Source: Axinella damicornis (lineage: Eukaryota > Porifera > Demospongiae > Axinellida > Axinellidae). Taken from it: a stretch of 64,000 bases of DNA. Within the stretch, counting starts at the first letter, position 1. Each line of letters begins with the position of its first letter. Shown here one piece after another: positions 28,818-39,642 of this stretch. The notes below the pieces were generated by a model. The model was not told where the DNA came from and did not search any database. It was given only the letters and a program-made list of their open reading frames with translations. The position numbers and the translations under genes are program-made. Location: assembly GCA_963931865.1 (NCBI GenBank), contig OZ007515.1, forward strand, positions 11,109,663 through 11,173,662, in the 5' to 3' direction.

Positions 28818-31800
28818 AATGGCGAGCAGTTTAGAAGAGAAACACCTGTTGAAAGGATCTATTCAGGAGGACAATCCCCATGTACGTTCCTAACTGTACC
28901 GTCGCAGCGTAGTTTGTGGATTGGTTTCAGTCTTGGGATCTTCACCGTGACGCTACGAAATGGGATCTGCAATTTTAGTCATAAAGCACGTGTATAGCTA
29001 TATCAGGAATGCACGAGCTGCCAAATGTGGCAAAGGGCATACAGCTTCAAACTTACCAGCAAGTGCTAGCGTGTTCATATTTGGAAGTGAATATTAAACA
29101 CCTTCAATACCACTTTCGTAATATCACTTCCCACAAGCAGAACGATGTTTTGATGATCAGAATTATGTAATCTCTTTCCGTCTTCGGTGTCTCATGCACA
29201 GCTGCATTAGCCTCGTTCATATGGGGCCTGGGAATGAGGCTACCCTGCTTATTATTACTTCATGCTTGAATTGGAAAGCAGATGTGTTTCAACAGAACTG
29301 AACTACTTCATTTGCAGTGTCTTGATTGATTTGACCCCAGATGGGAACTGTGACACTACTTTAAGTTTACTCACAACTGCAACTACCGCTCTCTGAATGC
29401 ACAAGTTCAATGAGGCTTCCCACACTTGTCTGATTATGATGTTGTGGGTTGTAGGAGCATGTCAGCACACAGGCACAGCATTACAATCTCGGTCCCAGAC
29501 CCAAACCAACCTCAGCACCGATCGCATACTGGAAGCGATTCGTGCTGGGGTTGGTTTGGGTCTGGGGTCGAGACTACAATCTCATGACTTTCATTGCTAA
29601 CATACTAATCACAGACTTTAGATATCCTCAGCTGTGCCATTGGTGCACTAAACTAGCCGCACCCTCTCAACGGGCTGTTCTTTAAGCTTGAAAAGTGATA
29701 CTGTACCTGAATGCAAATGACTCAAATATGAAGTAGTGGCTCACGAACTAAGCTACCTATTTGTTGGACAATTCCTCGATGCCACACTAGCACACGCACA
29801 CAGTGTGCTGCTCACCTTGGTATGCATCCCCATGCATTTCAATGGAGCAGTATGAAACGTGATACTGTAAGTGGGTGTGTCCAACTGAATGTGATGTAAT
29901 CATAATCAAGCAATTTGCAATGTCGTTCCTCATCCAGTATTATTGGTTTGGTGACTATGCTGCCATTATCCACCTGCCAGGTTTCTCGTGCGCGAACTAG
30001 GGATGAGCAGACCACTGTCTTTGATCCTGAGGTGGAGGGCCTGCTGGACTCCCAGTCAGAACTAAGCGTCTCCTTCTCAGGTTGGGAGTGTGCACTGAAT
30101 GCGCAATATTTCCACCCTATGTTCCGTGTGTGTAGTGTACGCATGTTGCGTCCTGAAACCCTGGTCCCGGTCCTGGATGTCAGCATATCCTTCTGACACT
30201 GCGACTGCCCAAAATGACATGCAGCTCAATTTTTCTTGTGGGCATTAGTTGGTTGTGTTAGTTTGTGTAACCTCTACTCTCTTGCCCTTATAAGGATTGA
30301 GCTGTCACCTTGATGGTCACATTCTGGTTACTTTGAAGAACCACAATAAGAGTACAGTAATGTATGCATAATTGTCCGGTCAGCCTGGGAATGGGGGCCT
30401 GGATTAGGCTGCTCCCACCACAGGTTTGCAGTACAGCTCCGAACTGTTGGTGACTGCAACTGAACAGAGCCTTTACTTTCTTAGCGTAGTGGATGAGCCT
30501 GAGTGGTTGTATGCACATGGCCAAGCAGTTGTACACTCTGCTCTGCACTGTGCCTGGGTATGATGCTAGTGCCGCCACAGATAAACAAAGGTGGTATGCC
30601 AGCACCAAGAGTTTATTGTTATGAACTCTTGGCCAGCACTATTAGCCATTGAAGAGATAGTATGGTACAATCCTAGCTCTACTCAGCTTGAAGAATTTGA
30701 GGCAGTTTCCTGTGTATCCGGCAACACAACACAGGCGTTTAGTTTGCATAGCCTTTTGGTAAGTAACTTCATTCCAGAAACACCAGTTGCTATATTACTC
30801 TTAGTGCTACTCACGTGACCCTCAACGAATCAGACGCCTCAGAATCGATCACATGACGGAGCATTAAATCACTTAATGCACACTTTAATGTGCATTATCT
30901 AGATAATGCACACTTTTCAAAGATCAAAGGCTGTCTCGGGTCAGTGAGTTGCGGTTTAGATACCAGTTTGCAGTGCATTACGGGCTTTAGTGCACTCGGG
31001 CAATCTAGTTAACGGTCTCGGGCGGATAATGCACTCGCCTTCGGCTCGTGCATTATCTTGCCCTCGACCGTTAACTAGATTGCCCTCGTGCACTAAAAAC
31101 CCGTAATGCACGGCAAAGTGGTATCTAAATATTACTTAATTGGAGCTAAACACATGATCACGTGAAAACTTGCTGGTACACGTTCAGGAGATAGACCTAA
31201 ACATCTTGCATGGATCAAGCTAGCTGGGGTGGACCCTGTCATTGACCAAATTAAATTAGCTGAATGAAGGTATAGTTGGTGAGGTGACATCTCCATGCAA
31301 GTTCACTGTATTCATGTATCACATGTTACTTAAAATTGTATTCATACACACCGGCTGTGGTATTCACTGCCACTTCTCAATGTGTAGCCATATCTGAGTG
31401 TTTCTGTGTGTATGCTGATAGGATGGCTCACGCTTGTGCTATAATCACCTTGCTTGTGGTCATTTCTGTTTTGACTGGAGCTACTGCCGACAAAAAGCCG
31501 CATGTTGTGTTTATGATGGTGGATGATTGGGGGTGGGCCAATGCCGGGTTCCACCGGGATACCCCCACGAAGGATATCCAAACTCCTAACATTGACAGCC
31601 TGGTGAAGGAAGGATTGCAGCTGGACCAACACTATGTTTTCAACTGGTGTTCTCCATCTCGGTCAGCATTTCTAAGTGGACGGTTACCAATACATGTCAA
31701 TGATATCGTCACAAGTGAGACTGCCTATAACCCAAAAGACCCAGTGTCAGGATTTGATGGTATTCCTCGTAACATGACGGGCATCGCAGCAAAGTTGAAG

Positions 31801-34190
31801 GAGGCTGGCTACGTCACCCACCAAGTCGGCAAGTGGGACGCAGGCATGGCAACGCCTGACCACACCCCCATGGGACGTGGGTTTGACACTTCGCTCGGGT
31901 ACTACTACCATGCGAACGACTACTACACGGAAGATGCTGGAAAGTGTGGTCACCAGTCCATCGTCGACTTGTGGGACACAGACAAGCCAGCACACGGTCT
32001 GAACGGAACTGGCCCAGACCATTACGAAGAAGGACTATTTGCAGAGCGTCTTCTCAGTATTATCAACAACCACAATGCCTCCTCACCGCTGTTTCTGTAC
32101 TACGCTGCTCACATTGTGCACAAACCGTACCAGGTCCCAGAGAAGTACTTGGAAAAGTTCAGCTTCATTGATGAACCGATCCGCAAGGTATACCACGCCA
32201 TGGTCGCATATCTTGATGATGTCGTAGGTGAAGTGGTTGGTGCGCTCAAGCATCGAGGCCTTTGGGACGATCTTCTCTTCATAGTAAGTAGTGACAATGG
32301 TGGGCCAGTCAGGAGTGGGTTTGGTGCCAATAACTACCCTCTGAAAGGTGGCAAGTGGACCGACTGGCAGGGAGGTGTCCGAGTGAATGCATTTGCATCC
32401 GGAGGTTACCTTCCCGAGACCATGCGAGGTCAAAAAACTGATGGCTACATCCACGTAGCCGACTGGTACGCAACGTTGTGTGCTCTGGCTGGAGTTGATC
32501 CAACCGACAAACGAGCTGCAAAAGCTAACCTCCCTCCTATCGATAGTCTGAACGTGTGGCCCCTCATCTCTGGACAGAACTCCACTTCACCCCGTACGGA
32601 CATCCCAATAAGTAATACCACCTTGATCGTTGGTGATTACAAGATCCTGCAAGGGGAAGTTGATCAAGCTGGATGGACAGGGCCGGTGTACCCCAACACC
32701 ACCACGCACAGTGGCATCAACTCAATTGAGCACTGTGGTGACACGGGCTGCCTGTACAATATCAAGGAAGACCCAAATGAGTACGTGAACCTTGCATCAC
32801 AACTGCCGGACATCTTGAGTGAAATGCGGGCGAAGCTAAGTGCGTACCAAGCCAGTCATTTCAGTCCTGATCGTGGTGACACCTGGCCTGGAGCTTGTGA
32901 CATAGCTGTGAAAAAGTACGGTGGCTTCTGGGGGCCATTTTTACCGTGAATGAGTGATTTGTAGCTGGGACATTGCCTATACATGTGACATTAGTTCATC
33001 CATCTTTTGTGTACAATGTGGAGCATGAATTGCATGTGTTAACGTACATGTACTTCAGGTGATTGTTAACACTATGTATGTCCTCAACATAAAGCTAGTA
33101 ACACTACCTTTCCCAGCATCTTGCCTGGAGTCTAGCCCCGCTCCCAGGCACTTGGTGTGAGTGAGTTTGAGCGCCAGAAGCTGTGTGGGCACTTTGCAGG
33201 ACATGGATATGCCTGCTGCAACTGAGATCATGATAGCCAATGCTGATAATTTTGGCCGATGTAGCCAATATCCAATATTGATCTGATTATTGGTGCAACC
33301 CTACTTAACAATTTCTATTGGCACAACCAACTATACCCCCACACTGTCCTGCTGGATGTACAGATTCTGCATAAATATAATGAGGGTTAAGCCTGGAGGG
33401 AAGGTCCACATGGCTCTAGCATGCGCCACCAATGCGGCCGCATATCAATGCACGCGCATACCTCAAAGGTATGTATGAGCTTGACAGAGACTTGGTTAAA
33501 TGCAGCTGCAACAGCACAAGAAACTCAGTCCAGTTCTCTCAGAAGCTAGCTTCAGCATATGCAGGCATTTCTCCCACCCGATTTTATTAATCCTCCTCTG
33601 TCGGGTTCTACCCGACATGATTGGTATGGAATTGGGCCAGGGTGGAGGTGTACCCTCCACTCCTAATTGAATTATCCTCCCAGGCACCAGGTTTTTTTAC
33701 CTGGCAAAGGATTTCTGTACTTCCGCCAAACCACACGGAGTATGTATCCGTGGCATCATCGGGACGAAGAATGGGTTAGGACTGCATGAGGTTTGCTCTT
33801 TTGGTGAGCGGTACCGAAAAACGTTAATTTGGCAATAACACTAATTCTTCTTCCTTCTTCAGAGGGTGATGTTGTATCTACAGGTGCAACATCAAATGGA
33901 AGTGCTCATCCCCATTCGGTATGTGTTTTACTGTACGAATCTTGATCTTTGATGACGACTGATCGCTCCCTTTTGTCTCTTCCCAGTACGGTAGTATCCT
34001 CCATGGAAATGTGTCCAAAGTGACGGTAAGTCTCATTGTGATACAACCTCCTGGTAGCCTCGTTCCGAGGCTCCCCGTGTGCACGGTGCCGGTGAAGAAA
34101 ATTACGGAGGGGGAGGAGCCTGGGAACAAGGCTAACCTCCTGGCACCTTGATTACTCAGGCTTCCTACCTAGATTTTATCCCAGATGCAC

Positions 34191-34223
<33 letters not shown>

Positions 34224-35246
34224 AGCTGAATGAATTCGACCACTTTCCCGTGCAAATTGTTTGTCCCAACTGCCAGCAAGAAGTGCAAACCACTGTTCAC
34301 CACCGTCCCGGCAAACTGACCTGGTACACTTGTGGGATGCTCAGTGTCCTGTAAGTGCACACAGAGTGGTCTGATTTAGCCTCGTTCCCAGGCGCTCGGT
34401 TACCGAGTGCCAGGGAACGAGGCTACTAATGATTATGGTAGTGGGGTGAGACTGTATTGAAATGTGAAGTCGAGCACTGCATGAGCTTCATGGTATATTC
34501 AAGACAAACAGGACCAGATTCTTATCCGTGGACCTGCTGGCAAGCTTAGTGCTTCACTGCACTGATGAGCCTGACGCCAAAGTATATACACGTTCTCCAC
34601 TGTGGTGGGACGCTTGCATTACAGAAGCAATTTCAGTATGCTTGCAGCCTCCAATTCATTATTGTCTAGCGATACTAGATACGAGATCATAACTTATAAG
34701 ATCCAGTCCCAAATTTCTCAGGCTGTGATGTGGTGCACTAAGTCAGGCTTATGCATGAGTGCCTAGACTAGACCACAGCCAAGTCCACCGTTCACCAACT
34801 GAGATGCGCCTGAGTGAATATATCTTCGTTCCCGGGCCGCATGGGAGGCCTGGGAACGAGGCTACCTCAATGAACAGCTCCTTGGCCATAATGTCTGCCT
34901 TTGTGCCAGGCAGTGTGAGAATTGGCATGGGCTGCGTAAATCTAGTTACTGTTGCCTCATTATATGTATACATGCATTGGTACCCATAACCTCGCACTCT
35001 AATACCGTGAGTGTTTGTATCATTGTTGTACGTACAATGATTCATGCCAAACTATTATTATGATGGTAGTTTTCACAGCTGAATATTGAGGAACTTATAA
35101 TAATATTTCTGTCTGCTTCTTTGCACACGTACAGCTGCTTTTGTTGGTTGCCGTTCTGTGTGGATTTCCTGCGGGATGCACATCACATGTGTCCCACGTG
35201 TGGACACACTATCGGAGTGTTCAGACAACCCGTTTCAAATCGCTGA
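28818..35246 (+). CDS. LITAF-domain protein, diverged copy 3 (about 152 aa)
   Basis: Proposed exons: 28818-28880 (MASSLEEKHLLKGSIQEDNPH), 33865-33918, 33987-34025, 34160-34350 and 35135-35246. The phases fit throughout and the frame ends at TGA. The LITAF domain is clear: VQIVCPNCQQEV, a hydrophobic stretch ending CFCWLPFCVDFLRD, and HMCPTCGHTIGVF. The N-terminus lacks the PPPY motif and Pro-rich exon of copies 1 and 2. Instead it has Gly/Ser-rich pieces and, if the acceptor at 34159 is used, a (CA)n tract translated as alternating His and Thr. Use of the acceptor at 34223 would skip it. Exon 1 is assigned because sequence at 28390-28580 matches 23760-23940 upstream of copy 2 exon 1, at a similar distance. 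Exons 4 and 5 are strong, exon 1 less so. The first intron then contains the sulfatase gene. Confidence 0.7.
29487..29576. mobile_element. Palindromic element, about 90 bp
   Basis: Inverted arms read GGTCCCAGACCCAAACCAAC and the complement, with AGCACCGATCGC / GCGATTCGTGCT further in, ending GGGGTCGAGAC. TACAATCTC occurs at both borders (about 29481-29489 and 29574-29582). Confidence 0.75.
29577..30845. other. No supported gene
   Basis: Overlapping frames at 29839-30196 on both strands have no recognisable domain. One TTCTCAG acceptor-like site is present at about 30080, but I cannot build a gene. Confidence 0.4.
30955..31129. mobile_element. Long palindrome, about 175 bp
   Basis: The arm TTTAGATACCAGTTTGCAGT, then GCATTACGGGC, TTTAGTGCACTCGGGCAATC and TAGTTAACGGTC, is repeated in inverse to GGTATCTAAA. 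The centre TGCACTCGCC(TTCGG)CTCGTGCA is a tight hairpin. It lies about 300 bp upstream of the sulfatase start. A related TAATGCACACTTT inverted repeat is just before it (30874-30915). Confidence 0.8.
31423..32949 (+). CDS. Sulfatase, arylsulfatase B-like, single exon (508 aa)
   Basis: The ATG at 31423 gives a signal peptide (MAHACAIITLLVVISVLTG). The frame is open further upstream only through non-ATG codons. The sulfatase signature is CSPSR at residues 76-80. The cysteine is converted to formylglycine in active enzymes. Other matches are the metal-binding Asp-Asp at 34-35 (MMVDDWGW), GRGFDTSLGYYYHANDYY, AAHIVHKPYQVP (His at about 230) and SSDNGGP (residues 289-295). Family members remove sulfate esters from glycosaminoglycans or similar sugars in lysosomes or outside the cell. 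Two usual active-site positions differ: GKWD (137-139) where GKWH is typical, and WQGGVR where WEGGVR is typical. It has no introns, unlike its multi-exon neighbours. It lies within the proposed first intron of LITAF copy 3, on the same strand. The exact substrate cannot be told from sequence. Confidence 0.93.
   Translation: MAHACAIITLLVVISVLTGATADKKPHVVFMMVDDWGWANAGFHRDTPTKDIQTPNIDSLVKEGLQLDQHYVFNWCSPSRSAFLSGRLPIHVNDIVTSETAYNPKDPVSGFDGIPRNMTGIAAKLKEAGYVTHQVGKWDAGMATPDHTPMGRGFDTSLGYYYHANDYYTEDAGKCGHQSIVDLWDTDKPAHGLNGTGPDHYEEGLFAERLLSIINNHNASSPLFLYYAAHIVHKPYQVPEKYLEKFSFIDEPIRKVYHAMVAYLDDVVGEVVGALKHRGLWDDLLFIVSSDNGGPVRSGFGANNYPLKGGKWTDWQGGVRVNAFASGGYLPETMRGQKTDGYIHVADWYATLCALAGVDPTDKRAAKANLPPIDSLNVWPLISGQNSTSPRTDIPISNTTLIVGDYKILQGEVDQAGWTGPVYPNTTTHSGINSIEHCGDTGCLYNIKEDPNEYVNLASQLPDILSEMRAKLSAYQASHFSPDRGDTWPGACDIAVKKYGGFWGPFLP
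32950..33860. other. No supported gene
   Basis: 3' flank of the sulfatase. I see no second gene. A half mini-element (CGCTCCCAGGCACTTGG) is near 33148, and a small CTGTCGGGTTCTACCCGACA hairpin at 33597-33616. Confidence 0.45.
34055..34134. mobile_element. Palindromic mini-element, 80 bp, perfect 9-bp repeat
   Basis: TAGCCTCGTTCCGAGGCTCC, a GTGCACGGTG...GAAGAAAATTACG centre, then GAGCCTGGGAACAAGGCTA. ACCTCCTGG precedes (34046-34054) and follows (34135-34143). It is inside a LITAF copy 3 intron. The centre matches that of the element at 58167-58252. Confidence 0.92.
34377..34425. mobile_element. Palindromic mini-element, 49 bp
   Basis: TAGCCTCGTTCCCAGGCGCT...GTGCCAGGGAACGAGGCTA, with a second inner palindrome CTCGGTTACCGAG. 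Flanks share only TGATT. It lies in the last intron of LITAF copy 3. Confidence 0.8.
34821..34864. mobile_element. Palindromic mini-element, about 44 bp
   Basis: TATCTTCGTTCCCGGGCCGC, ATGGGA, then GGCCTGGGAACGAGGCTA. No flanking duplication is evident. It lies in the last intron of LITAF copy 3. Confidence 0.75.
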
Positions 35247-35249
35247 ATT

Positions 35250-35786
35250 TTGTTCTTGTGTTATGATGCTCTCACCACTGACCTGTATTATTGTGACTGA
35301 AGTACAGAATCACTCAATGTTATAATGTAATGATGGACTTCCAGTTTTGACCCCCAAGCAGACGTGCAGGTTTTCTTACTGTATTTACTGTGAATATTAA
35401 TGTCATGGTTTATTATAATTATGTTGTGTATGAATTTGGCATGAATTTCAACTATATATTGACACCAGTCCAGTATAAGTACACTGTCCGTACACGTACA
35501 CGTACACCACTAATGACGATAATGTCATCAAGCACTAATGCAGTACTTGTACCATCACTGTATAGTGTGCATACCCTGAGCCTCTTTGGAAACCCGGAGG
35601 TAGCAGCATGCAGATTGAACCATGCAGAGGTTAAGGCCCTCAAATGACCGTAAGGCGTACTATAGTCGCACAAGGCTGTATACGTACCAGACGATGAACA
35701 AGACAGCTCTACTGCTCATTAATTGAAGCTATAGTTTGCAGTCGGGAATTGTGACTGCACGTGAATTCAGCAAGTGGTGTGTGTTT

Positions 35787-35817
<31 letters not shown>

Positions 35818-36231
35818 GGGGCTGTGGTCTCCATTGATTCTGATCATGCAATTTTGTGTTAGGTCTTTGACAAGTTAGTTACACAGCTTGTCTACATTGA
35901 CAAAATTAATCATGCAAAATCCTTGTTGCAGGATTTTCCTGAGCAGCCCTTTATATGACCACATATGTACATGCATGCTCAAGACAACCAGCCAAATTCA
36001 CGGCCAAAACAATGCATGCACCTACGTTTGAAATCATGCATGCATACATGTATACTGGGTAGCTTTATGACCATAATAATTGTGCGTGAAATGGTACGTA
36101 CGCGTATTGTGGCGTGAGATAATGTTATACCTGTGAAATTAACATGCATGCAGTGGTACAACGTCCAGACACACTTCAAACAAAACTATGATGTGAAAAT
36201 ACATGTGTAACAATTATTCAGCCATATGCTG
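35250..36231. other. No supported gene; T/G homopolymer
   Basis: Intergenic space between two convergent genes. It contains a T13-G25 tract at 35784-35821. Nothing else is recognised. Confidence 0.5.
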
Positions 36232-37551
36232 CTAGTTGGTCCCACAAACTGGAGGAGTATCGATATCCTCATGTGAAAATGTTTGCTGTTTGGTGGGGGA
36301 TGGCTTCTCTTTCAGATGTCCATGGAGTTCCTTGAGGTGAACCTCGTGTTTTTCCTCCATTTTTGTCCCTGCCTTCTCTGTTGTCATAGTGATGAACTTG
36401 GAGAGGGACTCCTTGATTTCTCTCTCCTTCTCCTGCTGAGCCTTCAGCCTCTCCACCAGTCTCTGTTCCAACTCCTGCAAAGTTGAGGGTGTGTATAAGT
36501 ATACTGCGTGATCTGCATACAATCATGCTCAGTGTTCACTGCATAAGGTTCTGCACTGTTCCCACACCCACGTTCACAATGGCTAGGTGTATTTGGCAGG
36601 TGTACTAATGCTGCATGCATGGATGCATGGGTGTATATAGTATACTGTGTCATCTACATGGGTATAGGAAAGTTGGCATGCCATCAAAGAACTACCATTC
36701 CATGAGGCATCCAGCAATATGGATCGTCTATAACATACCTTCCTCCTTTGTTCAGCTGCTATCTGCTTCTCCTCTAGCTCCTTCTTGGTGACCACATCCT
36801 TCCTCTTCCTCTCCAACCGCGTCACGGCATCAGGCTTTCTCTTCCTTTTCCCACGTCCCTCCAGTCCCCGAGTGCCAACCCGGACATCGAATGATACTCC
36901 TCTACCAGAGCTAGGGCATTGAACCGCATTGGGACGATCAGAAGTCTCCACTTCACTTTCACCCTTTGGCAGTAACCATGGCGGCAGGGGCTGTTTGACT
37001 TGTGTCTTGTACTGTTGGTTGGCTCGCTGACGAGCTTGAGTTCTCATTCTGTGCTCCAATGGTTCAGGGACGGCAAGCTGCACACCAGTGATCTCAAGTT
37101 TGGGAACGTCAAAGTTGTTTGGCACTTTGGCAATTTCCTGTGACTTTGTATCCGATTTCTCAGTGATGACATGTGCATACTCTTCACCGAGGCCACTGTC
37201 ACTGCTCATGCTACTGCTGTTTGAGGTGGCACTGATGTTCCGTGAAGAGAGTAGAACAGAGTCCTTGCAACCATGTTCCTCAGCTTTCTGTTTCGCTTCT
37301 CGCACCATCACCACATTGGGACCATACGGCTTGCTTGAGTCAGATGCCTCTGTGCGATTTTTGGCTTGCTGAACATTTCGTGTCCTTTTGGCATTCATGG
37401 GGGAAGAGGTTGTTTTGGTTTCATTTAGGCACCGGATGGACTCACCACTCTTTGGTCTGGCATCTCTCCTTTTGATTCTCTCATCACTGGACACCAGTCC
37501 ACTGGTGACCTTCTGAGGAGCCACCTGTACTTTTGAGTTTGTACATCCCAT
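36232..37551 (-). CDS. Stathmin-domain-containing-1-like protein (351 aa)
   Basis: Two minus-strand exons, 37551-36739 and 36474-36232, joined in phase 0. The start MGCTNSK gives Gly2 and Cys3, as in N-myristoylated and palmitoylated proteins. Residues 10-200 are polar, low in order and rich in Ser/Lys. After SFDVRVG comes a basic Lys/Arg segment (GKRKRKPDAVTRLERKRKD), then a long helical, charged region (VTKKELEEKQIAAEQRRK followed by ELEQRLVERLKAQQEKEREI) of stathmin type. The order MGC start, long linker and C-terminal coiled coil resembles STMND1 proteins, which are presumed to act on tubulin at membranes. The coiled coil alone is generic, so the family name is tentative. Residues after 300 are unrelated to anything I recognise. 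The gene is divergent from the syntaxin, with about 1 kb between the putative 5' ends. Confidence 0.65.
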
Positions 37552-39642
37552 CCTTGGTATTTGAGTGTGTGTCTGTGTGCGTTCCTATAGGAGAAATATA
37601 AAGCTCAAACATCTGAATACATGCATGTACTAGCTCCCTGGATAGAGCACAAGGAACATAGAAGGTATTAGGTTATGGTGAGTGAATGGAGAACTCTAGC
37701 CTGCCATTTTTAGTGTCATTCACAACTTCATAGTAGTGTGGTTTATGATTTCTCAGTGTTCTGTGGGTTTACTTGCTCTTCTGTAACCTTCCAAATGCAT
37801 GTGCTTTACTTGCAAGTGAATGTAAACATAAACAGTTGTGAAGTCATAATATATACTGCACTGTTTGCAAGGGGTCCGGATGCCTGTGATTGTGTGACCA
37901 CACTGCTAAACTGTTGGTGACTCTGTGACCATGTCAAAGATCCACTGTGACTGTGTGAGTTTATACGGAGTAATATGGTAAGCCACACCTACATCTGCAG
38001 TATAAATGTATACGAAGTTGTGACTCCAATCACAGCTCTACATAGGAGTGACCATCCCTTGTATTTGCACTGCTTTCGTCACTTAAGTTGGCCACAGTTG
38101 ACCAGAGATGACTTAAAAGAGCTAGTAAATCTAGTAACTGTAGCGTATGGAGTAATATGGTAAGTCACACATACATCTGCCGTACAGTATTGTGACCCGA
38201 TCGCAGCTGTGCTTTATTTGACCACAGATGACTACATACGAGAAATAACCTACACACTTGATGATCATAGCCTAGAATGTTGTAGCATAGTCTTATATCT
38301 ATGGTTGTAGCCATCCCACATCATCACCTGACGGTTTTTTCCTCTCTCTTGATCCAGGTAGCACTATTTCTTTGCAGATCATGAAGTTTGTCGATGCGTG
38401 ACTGTTTTCTTCCGAGAGGGTACGGGTAGCCATGGTTGCGAGGCGTTTGTTTACACACGCTGAGGATCACCTTAGCAACACAATTAGGTCTAATCACGTG
38501 ATACTTGGTCACATGATAAGACATGACGACATTACTTTGGATGAGCGAACAAACACAACACCTGCAACACTGAAGAAGCTGTGACTCACTACAGAAAAGA
38601 GAGGCACAGCGGTAAGCTTATGTTTTGTGTTCGCCATATATTTGTCTGCAAAGACGTCCATACCGTTCCTGGACGTAAGGTATCCACAGTGTTTGGAGGG
38701 TAATAATCTAGAGCTAGTGTATAATTTGTCACTAGCTAGATATTGGATGGGCTGTTAAAACCAATGTACACGTAGTCATTTGTAACTGTACATTATTTGA
38801 TGGTGGCTTCCAGATAGTGTCGTGGGCCAGACGTTCTTGGGGGGGGGGGAGAACACTATAGATACATGTAGGTGGAATTCAATCTTCTCGTTTCAGTCAG
38901 TACTGATCATGTGACCAATGCAGAAGGTAAATGTATAGTGATCAAGCGTTCTTTTCGCTCTGCAAACGTTTAGCCCTCAAGACTAGCCTGCAGATGGCAA
39001 GCCTTAACCCTTTCCTAAACTGGATGTGATTCCAAAACAAACTGCTCCCTTCCTCCCTCCCTCCCTCTCTTTCTCTTGCTCTCTACTGTTAACATATCAG
39101 ATGTAGGTTAATTAAAATCCATCATTTGAGGGAGGGAGGGACGCACCATTGTGATCAGCATGAATGGAGCTTTCCAATGATGCCAATTTTACTATACGTG
39201 TAGGCTGAAATACTTAAATCCATGGATTATAGCCTTCAATGGTGACTTTGGTCGAGTGCGATTTTTGGCAAATATGTGACCGACATTGAAAATCATTTCT
39301 AGGACATCATTTGAAAGCTCTTTTCATGCTGATCACAACAGTACAATCCGCAGCTTCCTATCTCATTCCAAGAGTGCATGAGGACATTATCGTGATTGCG
39401 ACTAACAATGATGTCATCATGTGCTCTTGCTCATTCACATACCAATATACAATGTCTGATTCTGGAGTGTAATGTGGTAAAGCTTTATTAACATGCCTGT
39501 CAAAGTCAACGTGGATGTTCTGTGTATAATATGCTCTTGGCTGTTGCTTGCTCTCTGCCTGCAGGTGATTGTGCTGGTCACACGCACCGTGTAGTACTAG
39601 CAGAGCCCTCCCTCTCCCTGACCTGAATACTGGAATTGGATA
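37552..39642. other. Intergenic region of divergent genes, possible syntaxin 5' UTR
   Basis: A donor-like ACAGCG/GTAAGC at about 38611 and an acceptor-like CTGCCTGCAG at about 39565 could bound a non-coding first exon and intron of the syntaxin gene. Between them a copy of the element at 42493-42768 occupies roughly 39145-39390. A pronounced core promoter is not visible. Confidence 0.4.
39145..39390. mobile_element. MITE copy with inverted ends, diverged
   Basis: It shares GCACCATTGTGATCAGCATG, ATGGAGCTTTC, CATGGATTATAGCC, GAGTGCGATTTTTGGCAAA and CATGCTGATCACAA with 42493-42768. The outer part of the arms has decayed. Confidence 0.75.

Noticed and set aside
29839..30196. Overlapping frames of 93-115 residues on opposite strands
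   Set aside because: Neither shows a known domain. I could not decide on a strand, so no gene is called.
31336..31422. Upstream extension of the sulfatase frame
   Set aside because: It is open but begins with a non-ATG codon. The ATG at 31423 directly precedes a typical signal peptide.
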